Shown here: piece by piece, positions 1 to 5,288 of the stretch
Numbering within the stretch: position 1 is the stretch's first letter
How the letters are laid out: each line of letters starts with the position of its first letter
Assembly (NCBI GenBank): GCA_023132075.1
Contig: JAGLYT010000120.1
Span: 1 to 5,288, forward strand
Reading direction: 5' to 3'
DNA from: a bacterium
Lineage (GTDB): Bacteria; CBDUZB01; JAGLHV01
DNA: 5,288 nt
Made by a program: the position numbers and the translations under genes
Notes under the pieces: model-generated
Database searches by the model: none
The model's input: the letters and a program-made list of their open reading frames with translations, nothing else
Told to the model about the DNA's origin: nothing

Positions 1-1160
1 TTGCCGCTTATAAAATTTGTGATTTGGTCAGGAAACTGGTAAAATTACAGGCAAAAGTGATTTGTGTGATGACTTCCTCTGCAAAACAGTTTGTTACTCC
101 TTTAACACTTCAGACTATATCAATGAACCCGGTAATGGGAGATCTTTTTGGGGAACCTTCAAAATTGGAAATTAACCATGTGTCTTTAGCACAGACCGCC
201 GATTTAATATTGATTGCACCTGCTACTGCAAATATTATCGGAAAGTTAGCGGGAGGATTAGCTGATGATTTGCTGAGCAGTTTGGTTTTAGCGGCCAGGG
301 TTCCTATTTTAATATGCCCTTCTATGAACAAGAATATGTATAGAAATGAAATTGTTCAGGAGAACATAAAAAAATTAAAAGAAAAAAGATTTATTTTTGC
401 CGGTCCGGAAAGTGGTTTTTTAGCTTGTGGGACAAAAGGAGAAGGAAGACTGCTGGAAACAGATAAAATTGTAGATAAAGTCGTGGAAATATTAAAAGAG
501 GGAAATAGAAAAAAGAAGGATTTAGAGGGAAAAAAAATTTTGATTACAGCCGGCCCCACCCATGAGTATTTGGATCCGGTGAGATTTATTTCCAACCCTT
601 CTACAGGGAAAATGGGATATGCTTTAGCCCGGGAGGCAAGGGAAAGAGGAGCGGAGGTGATTTTAATAAGCGGACCAACACACTTACCTTTTCCCGAAGA
701 GGTTAAAGTTGTTTCTATAAAAAGTGCATTTGAAATGGAAAAAGAAGTTAAAAAACATTTTTCCGGAGTAGATGTTGTTATCGGAGCAGCAGCTGTTTCC
801 GATTGGTGTGTTGACAAAAAAGCGAAAAAGAAGATTAAAAAAAGCGAAGGAATTATGCTTTCATTAGTAAAAACCGCGGATATTCTTGCCGGATTAGGAA
901 CTAAAAAGGGAAATAAGATCTTGGTTGGGTTTGCTGCTGAAACAGATCATTTGCAAAAAAATGCCAAAAGTAAATTAATTAAAAAAAATCTGGATTTTAT
1001 CGTAGCAAATAAAGTAAAAGAATCTTTCGGAAAAGAAACTAATAAAATAACTATTATTGACAGGAAAAATAATATAGAAGAACATCCTTTTATGGACAAA
1101 AAAAAAGCAGCTTTTTTTATTATTAATAAGGTTTCGAGCTTTCTTTCCTTAAAACAATAA
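1..1160 (+). CDS. coaBC: Bifunctional phosphopantothenoylcysteine decarboxylase / phosphopantothenate-cysteine ligase (5' partial)
   Basis: This cytosolic enzyme makes 4'-phosphopantetheine for coenzyme A: the CoaB half joins cysteine to 4'-phosphopantothenate using CTP, and the FMN-dependent CoaC half decarboxylates the product. The frame is open from base 3 (A-A-Y-K, the end of the usual GGIAAYK start motif), so about a dozen N-terminal residues lie outside the window; the TTG at 24 is not the start. In the CoaC half I see the catalytic His in INHVSLAQTADL (codon 177-179), APATAN, the PSMN form of the PxMN motif (318-329) and the active-site Cys in LACGTKGEGRL (codon 426-428). The CoaB half starts near 525 with ITAGPTHEYLDPVR, NPSTGKMG (594-617), AAVSDW, the KIKK lysine region (831-842) and GFAAET (927-944). 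All key residues of both halves are present and the C-terminus is complete. It converges on the signalling operon downstream and shows no functional link to it. Confidence 0.96.
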   Translation, partial: AAYKICDLVRKLVKLQAKVICVMTSSAKQFVTPLTLQTISMNPVMGDLFGEPSKLEINHVSLAQTADLILIAPATANIIGKLAGGLADDLLSSLVLAARVPILICPSMNKNMYRNEIVQENIKKLKEKRFIFAGPESGFLACGTKGEGRLLETDKIVDKVVEILKEGNRKKKDLEGKKILITAGPTHEYLDPVRFISNPSTGKMGYALAREARERGAEVILISGPTHLPFPEEVKVVSIKSAFEMEKEVKKHFSGVDVVIGAAAVSDWCVDKKAKKKIKKSEGIMLSLVKTADILAGLGTKKGNKILVGFAAETDHLQKNAKSKLIKKNLDFIVANKVKESFGKETNKITIIDRKNNIEEHPFMDKKKAAFFIINKVSSFLSLKQ

Positions 1161-1178
1161 TTTTCAATCAATTGAAAA
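1161..1178. terminator. Possible weak bidirectional terminator between convergent genes
   Basis: A perfect palindrome (TTTTCAAT, CA, ATTGAAAA) begins at the first base after the coaBC stop codon and lies 41 bases from the stop of the converging regulator gene. A real hairpin would need a larger loop, leaving six or seven A/T-rich pairs. There is no clean T-run after it on the plus strand and only a loose T-rich stretch on the minus strand. Its position suits a shared terminator, but the stem is weak and in such AT-rich DNA it could be chance. Confidence 0.25.
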
Positions 1179-1218
1179 ACATTCGAATACCACTTCCGGA
1201 TAAATCTTAGGTGCTTGA

Positions 1219-2739
1219 TTATACAGTAACCAAATCAGGCTTTTCATTTAAAAGGTTAACAAAAACATCTACTATTTTTGGGTCAAATTGAGTCCCTTTA
1301 TTTTTTTCGAGTTCTTCAATTGCTTTTTCCAGAGAAAATTTTTTTCGGTAAGGCCTTTCCGATGTCATTGCATCAAAGGAATCAGCAATAGCCATTATAC
1401 GGGCCCCAAGTTCAATGTTTTCTGCTCTTGTCCCGCCTGGATATCCTTTTCCATCATAACGTTCATGATGTTGTTTAATTAGTTTGATTACTTTTTTTAA
1501 ATAATTTAATGGTTCCAGTATATCTTTTGCCCGGGTAGGATGAAGTTTTACCTCCCGCCATTCGTTACTGGTTAATTTACCCGGTTTAGTCAGAATATAG
1601 TCGGGAATTCCTATTTTACCTATATCGTGTAATTGGCTGGCTCGCTTTATTGTTTCTATTTCGTGAAGGGATAATTTCATTTTATTAGCAATGGCTGTGG
1701 CATATTTAGTTACTTGTTCGGAGTGATGGCAGGTATAATGATCTTTTGCGTCGATAGCCGCTGTTAAAGCAGTAATAGTACGTAGATGCGTATCTTGTAG
1801 TTTTTTGTAAAGTGTAGCATTTTCAATAGCGATAGTTGCTTCTATCGCTATTTCTTTAAGCAGGGCTAAATCATCATTGGTGAAAGGTTTTTTTGTTTTT
1901 TTATTATTGATATTAATTACTCCAATAACGTTTTTTTCTTTTGATAGAGGTACGCTTATTAGTGACCTGGTATAGTATTTTTCATGAGACCTTTTTTTAA
2001 AGCGTTCGTCTGATTCTACATTTTTAATAAATAAAGGGGTCTTTTTTTCTAATACCCATCCTGAGATTCCTTCCCCTTTTCTAATTATTGTATTACAAAT
2101 AACATCTTTACTTAATCCCTGAGCACATTTAATAGATAATTCTTCCTTTTCGCTGTCCCATAAAAGAATAGAACAAATTTCCAAATCTAATAGAATACTA
2201 ACTTTTTTTACTATATTTTGAAGGACCTTTTCTAATCTTAAAGAAGAGGAAATTTCTAATCCTGTTTTGTAGAGAAGGGTTAATTGTTTGGTTCTTTCTT
2301 TTACTTTTTTTTCTAAAAGTATATTATTCTGTTTTAGTTGCCGCATTAGTTTTTGATTAGTAAGACTTAATTCTTTCGAAGCAACGGCTCTTTTTATTAT
2401 GAAGGAAATTTTTCCTATATCAAAAGGCTTGGTAATATAATCATAAGCTCCTAATCGTAATGACTGTTGGGCAGTTTCCATATTTCCGAAAGCTGTAATT
2501 ATAATAACCCTTGTATTGGGGTCAATATTTTTTAATTTGGTTATAACTTGAAGGCCGGTTAGTTTAGGCATTTTTATATCAGTTATGACTACATCAAAAG
2601 ATTTTTGTCGTGCCATTGCGAGTCCTTCTTTGCCGGATAAAGCATATTCAACATCATAACCTCGATCTTTTAATAAATCAGTAAGGAGATGACACATGAC
2701 TTTTTCGTCGTCAATTACCATTATTTTCCCTTTTGACAT
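1219..2739 (-). CDS. Response regulator REC-GAF-HD-GYP, predicted cyclic di-GMP phosphodiesterase
   Basis: This 506-residue cytoplasmic protein should hydrolyse cyclic di-GMP under phosphorylation control. The receiver domain (about 5-120) has the acidic pair D10-D11, phospho-acceptor D54 in TDIKMP, T82 and K104 in TKPF. A charged coiled-coil linker (about 120-155) leads to a GAF domain (about 160-308), which may bind a small ligand. The HD-GYP domain (about 320-500) has H339, HDIGKIGIPD with H371-D372, H400, H424-H425 in HHERYDGKGYPGG, and D453 in AIADSFDAMTSERPYR. The HD, distal His and GYP signatures are therefore complete and activity is likely; the usual HSERV box reads HSEQV here, a small deviation. 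I start at the ATG at 2739, giving MSKGKIMVIDDE, because AGGAG lies seven bases upstream. The frame stays open for 17 more codons to a TTG inside the kinase gene, but that start has no support. The neighbouring kinase, 31 nt upstream, is the likely phosphodonor. Confidence 0.94.
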   Translation of the reverse strand: MSKGKIMVIDDEKVMCHLLTDLLKDRGYDVEYALSGKEGLAMARQKSFDVVITDIKMPKLTGLQVITKLKNIDPNTRVIIITAFGNMETAQQSLRLGAYDYITKPFDIGKISFIIKRAVASKELSLTNQKLMRQLKQNNILLEKKVKERTKQLTLLYKTGLEISSSLRLEKVLQNIVKKVSILLDLEICSILLWDSEKEELSIKCAQGLSKDVICNTIIRKGEGISGWVLEKKTPLFIKNVESDERFKKRSHEKYYTRSLISVPLSKEKNVIGVININNKKTKKPFTNDDLALLKEIAIEATIAIENATLYKKLQDTHLRTITALTAAIDAKDHYTCHHSEQVTKYATAIANKMKLSLHEIETIKRASQLHDIGKIGIPDYILTKPGKLTSNEWREVKLHPTRAKDILEPLNYLKKVIKLIKQHHERYDGKGYPGGTRAENIELGARIMAIADSFDAMTSERPYRKKFSLEKAIEELEKNKGTQFDPKIVDVFVNLLNEKPDLVTV

Positions 2740-2746
2740 TAAGTTT

Positions 2747-2751
2747 CTCCT
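2747..2751 (-). promoter_or_regulatory. Ribosome binding site of the REC-GAF-HD-GYP gene
   Basis: On the minus strand this reads AGGAG, within AAGGAGA, and is seven bases before the ATG at 2739. It lies in the gap between the kinase stop codon and this start. It decides the start codon against the longer open frame that overlaps the end of the kinase gene. Confidence 0.85.
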
Positions 2752-2770
2752 TTTTTTCCGCTCTATATGT

Positions 2771-3556
2771 CTATGATTTATTGAATGCAACTAAGAAAAT
2801 GGTGAAAGTAGTCCCTTTCCCTATTTGACTCTTTATTTTTATATCACCTTGATGTTTTTTGATAATTTCGTGGCTGATAGACAAGCCCAGGCCTGTTCCT
2901 TGGTCGTTTTGTTTAGTAGTAAAGAACGGTTCAAAGATTTTACCTATATTATTCGGAGGAATTCCACAACCCGTATCAGAAAAAGAAATTACGACATGGT
3001 TTTCATTTTTATTTTTGGCGGTAACGGTAAGGGTTCCTTTTTTTTCGGACATGGCATGCAGGGCATTTATAATTATATTAGTAAAAACTTGTTGCATTTG
3101 GTCGGCATCACCCACTACTTTTTTTAGGTTTGGATCAAAGCGATAAATCGCTTTGATGTTATAACGAAAAAGATGTTGTTCCATTGTAAGAAATGTGTTT
3201 TCTAATACGCTTTTTATATCAAGGGGTTTTTTGTGGAAAACAGGCTTTTGGGAAAAAAGAAGCAGGTTTTCTACGATTTTTTTGCAGCGTTGAGCCTCTA
3301 TTTCTATATACTTTAATTTTTTTTTGCAATTTTTAAAATCTGTAGAGGAAAAATCAGGTTTTTTTATTTTATCCAAAAGATACTGAGTATAACCTAAAAT
3401 GCCGCCCAGGGGATTATTTAGTTCATGTGCCACGCTTGCTCCTAATTGTCCGACAGCTGCTATCTTTGCTGATTGAACTAATTGGGTCTGAGTTTTTTTC
3501 CGTTTTCTTGTCCCTTTTTTTACTTTTTTTACCACGGCTTTATTATGATTTTCCAT
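2771..3556 (-). CDS. Sensor-less soluble histidine kinase (HisKA-HATPase_c), truncated descendant of a HAMP kinase
   Basis: The 261-residue product is a histidine kinase core that should autophosphorylate and pass phosphate to the downstream HD-GYP regulator. After a very basic, probably coiled N-terminus (1-28), the DHp helix carries the phospho-acceptor H44 in GASVAHELNNPL. The ATPase domain has the N box (N160, N164), the G1 box DTGCGIP (194-200), the F box FEPFFTT (208-214) and the G2 box GTGLGLS (220-226). It has no membrane segment and no input domain. The ATG at 3556 is the first in-frame start; a GGAG lies upstream but 12 bases away, longer than usual. The DNA just upstream still encodes a recognisable but broken HAMP domain, so this gene looks like the surviving 3' part of a longer membrane kinase. 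The core has no stops and no lost motif, so it may still work. The linker normally reading like ERTREL is KGTRKR here, perhaps early drift. Confidence 0.9.
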   Translation of the reverse strand: MENHNKAVVKKVKKGTRKRKKTQTQLVQSAKIAAVGQLGASVAHELNNPLGGILGYTQYLLDKIKKPDFSSTDFKNCKKKLKYIEIEAQRCKKIVENLLLFSQKPVFHKKPLDIKSVLENTFLTMEQHLFRYNIKAIYRFDPNLKKVVGDADQMQQVFTNIIINALHAMSEKKGTLTVTAKNKNENHVVISFSDTGCGIPPNNIGKIFEPFFTTKQNDQGTGLGLSISHEIIKKHQGDIKIKSQIGKGTTFTIFLVAFNKS

Positions 3557-3568
3557 CTTTTTTTTTAT

Positions 3569-3572
3569 CTCC
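3569..3572 (-). promoter_or_regulatory. Candidate ribosome binding site of the truncated kinase
   Basis: The minus strand reads GGAG, 12 bases before the ATG at 3556, with the nine-A run between. These bases overlap the last codons of the dead HAMP frame, so the site looks co-opted from former coding sequence. The long spacing suggests modest initiation. Confidence 0.45.
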
Positions 3573-3767
3573 GTAATTTCCTTACTATTCGACTAAAAGT
3601 AAAAGACAATTTTCCGTTTCCATCAGGAGGAAGTGTTGGCATCTAACGGTTTAAATTATCTTTTATGATTTTTTAGGCTTCATTAATTAGTCTCCGAATT
3701 GGTTTTGCAATTGCACTGATTAAAACCGTTGTTTTTCCATGACCAATGATAATGGTGCAGCTATTTG

Positions 3768-3792
3768 TCAAATCAACTTTTTGGTGATTTGA
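3768..3792. repeat. Perfect 8-bp inverted repeat with 9-base loop
   Basis: TCAAATCA at 3768-3775 and TGATTTGA at 3785-3792 are exact reverse complements around a nine-base T-rich spacer. It lies at the outer edge of the decayed kinase segment, in DNA with no intact gene. It could be an operator for a dimeric regulator, a weak hairpin, or chance in AT-rich DNA. No run of T follows, so it does not look like a terminator. Confidence 0.35.
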
Positions 3793-3809
3793 GTGAGCAG
3801 AAAGTCCGT

Positions 3810-4105
3810 TTTTTAAAAAAAGAAAAAGCTACATAAATCAAACAGTGTGTGTTTAAAGCGTAAACTTTTTTTGTCTTCATTTTTGTCCGAAAACAAAAAA
3901 ACACTTACTATATTAAAATATCACAAAACAATAATAATTGCAAGAAAAAAACTCTAATTGGTTTCGAAAATGATATATTGACTTTTTCCGATGAATATTA
4001 TAAAATTCCAAGTATTAACTAATATGTTTTTTGGCTGTCAAAGACAAAGTGTTTTCTTGTTATTCTGGAAGAATTTGATTTTAAATTGTGACATGGTAAT
4101 AATCT
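3810..4105. other. Gene-free region upstream of the cyclase gene
   Basis: I see no intact gene here on either strand. The stretch is very AT-rich with several A and T runs. On the minus strand an ATG at 3880 opens 35 codons, beginning MKTKKVYALN and then mildly hydrophobic, ending at 3773; it may be the remnant of the old kinase start and first membrane helix, but this is weak. On the plus strand it holds the candidate cyclase promoter and a leader of about 90 bases in which I find no known riboswitch pattern. Confidence 0.5.
3978..4006 (+). promoter_or_regulatory. Candidate sigma70-type promoter of the adenylate cyclase gene
   Basis: TTGACT (3978-3983) and TAAAAT (4001-4006) are separated by exactly 17 bases and each differs from consensus at one position. 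The overlapping TATAAA at 3999-4004 is a second possible -10 with a shorter spacer. Transcription would start near 4013, leaving an untranslated leader of about 90 bases before the ATG at 4106. The AT-rich background makes chance matches more likely, but both boxes and the spacing agree. Confidence 0.5.
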
Positions 4106-5288
4106 ATGCCTAAAAAGAGTGTGAGTTTAAAGATAAAATCAATTGTATTAGTGAGTGTACCCATTTTAGCCACAGGTGTTTGTCTTTATATAACTGTTTT
4201 GAATGTAGTAAATAAAAAAATGAGGGAAGTTTCTATCGGGCGTTTTGAATCTTCGGCGAAAAGTGGTGTAGCGAACTTGCGGGAATTTCTTCTTCCGGAA
4301 CCGGATACTTTTATGCTTTCGTCTTTTACCCGGGCGATGATGAAAGATGAAGATATTGTCTATGCTAAAATTTTAGATGCTAAAGGGAAAGAGATTCGCA
4401 GCAGCAGTAAAGAAGGGGGGAAGTATACCAAAGAAAATGTGTATGAAATTTCTATACCCATTATGTTTGGAAATGAAAAAATCGGAAATGCTTGTTTTGG
4501 TTTTTCTCTGGAAAACATAGAGCGGACAATGCATAATATTCGAAATACAATAATTGGGGTAACGGGGGGAATATTAATTATCTGGATTGTTATAACCACT
4601 ACTTCCGTTTCAATAATGATAGTTAAGCCGATTAATAAGCTTATTTATCAGGTCCGAGAAACAAATAAAAGGATTAATAATAATGATTTTGAAGACTTAG
4701 ATGTACAAATAAAATTCGAAAAAAATGATGAAATTGGTATATTAGCTGATAACTTTAATAATATGCTTAAGTCATTGAAAGAAAAAGGATTTATTGAACG
4801 CATGTTTGGAACTTTTGTGGCTAAACAGGTAGTAAATAAAATTCTTTCTCAACGGGATAAAAAGCTGTTGACTGAAGAAGGAGAAAAAAGAGAGGTTACT
4901 ATTTTGTTTGCGGATATAAGGGGGTTTACTATTTTGGCAGCAAGTATTCCTCCACAAAAAGTGGTGCAATTATTAAATAAATATTTTGCTATAATGGTGG
5001 ATGTAATATTCAAATATGAAGGCATAATAGATAAGTACGTCGGAGATCAAATAATGGCTTTCTGGGGTGCTCCGGTAGAGCAAAAAAACGCCTCTTTAAA
5101 AGCTGTTTCTTCAGGATTGGAGATTCAGCGGAGACTTAAAAATTTTAATCTGGAAAGAGAAAGGAACAATGAAGAGTTAATAAATGTCGGCATTGGTATA
5201 AGCACAGGAGAGGTTATTGCCGGCAGTATAGGGACTCGCAGAAGAATGGATTATACGGTAATCGGGGATTCGGTAAATTTAGCGGAAA
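4106..5288 (+). CDS. Membrane-bound class III adenylate cyclase with extracytoplasmic sensor and HAMP (3' partial)
   Basis: The frame stays open for 394 codons to the window edge. The predicted enzyme makes cAMP from ATP in response to an external signal. Order of parts: basic start MPKKSVSLKIK, TM1 (about 12-35), an extracytoplasmic domain of about 110 residues with Cache/PAS-like strands such as DIVYAKILDAKGKEI, TM2 (about 147-172), HAMP (KPINKL at 174 to DEIGILADNFNNM ending at 220), a helical linker with FGTFVAKQVV, and the catalytic domain from about 262. Metal-binding D270 (FADIRGFT) and D314 (DKYVGDQIMAFWGAP) are present. K310 and T384 (DYTVIGDSVNLAE) match the adenine-selecting pair of class IIIb adenylate cyclases. 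The window ends one base into the codon expected to encode the transition-state Arg, and that base (A) is compatible with it. ATG 4106 is the first possible start, since TAA lies in frame at 4100; no good Shine-Dalgarno is visible. It is divergent from the kinase operon. Confidence 0.93.
   Translation, partial: MPKKSVSLKIKSIVLVSVPILATGVCLYITVLNVVNKKMREVSIGRFESSAKSGVANLREFLLPEPDTFMLSSFTRAMMKDEDIVYAKILDAKGKEIRSSSKEGGKYTKENVYEISIPIMFGNEKIGNACFGFSLENIERTMHNIRNTIIGVTGGILIIWIVITTTSVSIMIVKPINKLIYQVRETNKRINNNDFEDLDVQIKFEKNDEIGILADNFNNMLKSLKEKGFIERMFGTFVAKQVVNKILSQRDKKLLTEEGEKREVTILFADIRGFTILAASIPPQKVVQLLNKYFAIMVDVIFKYEGIIDKYVGDQIMAFWGAPVEQKNASLKAVSSGLEIQRRLKNFNLERERNNEELINVGIGISTGEVIAGSIGTRRRMDYTVIGDSVNLAE

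Larger units (their letters stand above)
3557..3809 (-). pseudogene. Decayed TM2-HAMP segment of the histidine kinase gene
   Basis: Read on the minus strand in one frame, this stretch gives SAIAKPIRRLINEA, stop, KIIKDNLNR, stop, MPTLPPDGNGKLSFTFSRI followed by VRKLRR, stop. That is a near-canonical HAMP domain: the KPIRRL start, the DNL turn, P, D-x-x-G-x-L, then F-x-x-x-x-x-x-L, at the usual family spacing. The stop codons are at 3675-3673 (TAA), 3645-3643 (TAG) and 3567-3565 (TAA); glutamate codons changed by a single G to T would explain them. A nine-A run at 3566-3558 then puts this frame one base out of register with the kinase ATG; a tenth A would join them. Upstream, TIIIGHG and TTVLISAIA look like a damaged second membrane helix. 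No extracytoplasmic domain is recognisable beyond about 3760, so the outer limit is approximate. The HAMP part (3557-3710) is much more certain than the rest. Confidence 0.75.

Noticed and set aside
24-26. TTG at 24 as the start of coaBC.
   Set aside because: The frame is open upstream and encodes the conserved AAYK part of the family's N-terminal motif, so the gene begins outside the window.
1098-1118. A-run, GC, A, GC, T-run palindrome near the end of coaBC as an intrinsic terminator.
   Set aside because: It lies about 40 bases inside the coding frame and has a one-base loop; it encodes the lysine and phenylalanine residues of the CoaB C-terminus.
1288-1482. Small plus-strand open frame opposite the HD-GYP domain, and similar frames opposite the kinase, coaBC and the cyclase.
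   Set aside because: They lie antisense to, or out of frame with, clearly conserved domains and their translations show no recognisable motif.
2740-2790. An N-terminal extension of the HD-GYP regulator starting at TTG 2790, overlapping the kinase gene.
   Set aside because: There is no ribosome site before it, the start is a TTG, and the receiver domain fits the ATG at 2739, which has AGGAG seven bases upstream.
3645-3730. AACGGTTT (3645-3652) and AAACCGTT (3723-3730) as a long-range inverted repeat.
   Set aside because: The arms are short and 70 bases apart, and both fall within the fossil coding frame. Chance is the simpler explanation.
3697-3756. A P-loop-like GHGKTT in the minus-strand translation, reminiscent of the EF-Tu GHVDHGKTT motif, and a nearby LSAHS resembling beta-CASP nucleases.
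   Set aside because: The same frame runs directly into a well-spaced HAMP domain followed by the kinase core, which explains the position and reading direction. The surrounding residues do not continue as EF-Tu or a beta-CASP nuclease.
3743-3771. Minus-strand consensus TTGACA at 3771-3766 as the -35 of a kinase promoter.
   Set aside because: No acceptable -10 lies 16 to 18 bases downstream; the sequence there reads CATTGG.
3851-3872. GTTTA, five bases, TAAAC followed by seven T as a plus-strand terminator.
   Set aside because: The stem has only five mostly A/T pairs and no plus-strand gene lies upstream to be terminated.
3915-3943. Minus-strand TTGCAA, 17 bases, TATTTT as a promoter for the kinase operon.
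   Set aside because: Each box matches consensus at only four positions in very AT-rich DNA. It could be the ancestral promoter, but the support is too thin to annotate.
4087-4102. TGTGA at 4087-4091 as half of a CRP/cAMP receptor site upstream of the cyclase.
   Set aside because: The expected second half at six bases distance reads AATAA rather than TCACA, so there is no palindrome.

Overview
The window is AT-rich bacterial DNA, roughly one third G+C by eye, with many A/T homopolymers and a standard stop-codon pattern. The genes are a housekeeping CoA-biosynthesis enzyme and signalling proteins of bacterial type. This mix fits an anaerobic or candidate-phylum bacterium with many HisKA kinases, HD-GYP proteins and class III cyclases. 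I cannot place it more precisely from sequence alone. I see no phage, IS, CRISPR, tRNA or rRNA sequence.

Layout. (1) Bases 1-1160, plus strand: coaBC, complete except for its first residues. (2) Bases 1161-1218: a short convergent gap with one weak AT-rich palindrome. (3) Bases 1219-3556, minus strand: a two-gene signalling operon. It is transcribed as a short soluble histidine kinase core (3556 to 2771), then, 31 nt later, a REC-GAF-HD-GYP response regulator (2739 to 1219) that should hydrolyse cyclic di-GMP when phosphorylated. (4) Bases 3557-4105: about 550 bases without an intact gene. The half nearest the kinase (about 3557-3760) is a decayed upstream part of the kinase gene. Read on the minus strand it gives a recognisable HAMP domain interrupted by three stop codons, plus a one-base frame slip in an A9 tract just before the present ATG. 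The other half holds a good sigma70-type promoter for the rightward gene. (5) Bases 4106-5288, plus strand: a membrane-bound class III adenylate cyclase (TM, extracytoplasmic domain, TM, HAMP, cyclase), cut by the window end.

How it works together. The two divergent units are both second-messenger devices: one predicted to make cAMP, the other to degrade cyclic di-GMP under control of a histidine kinase. The most notable point is that the kinase seems to have recently lost its membrane sensor half. Its catalytic core stays open and carries every motif needed for autophosphorylation, so it may survive as a soluble orphan-input kinase feeding the HD-GYP regulator. I did not find a clearly novel system. 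The decayed sensor and retained core are the best candidate for follow-up.
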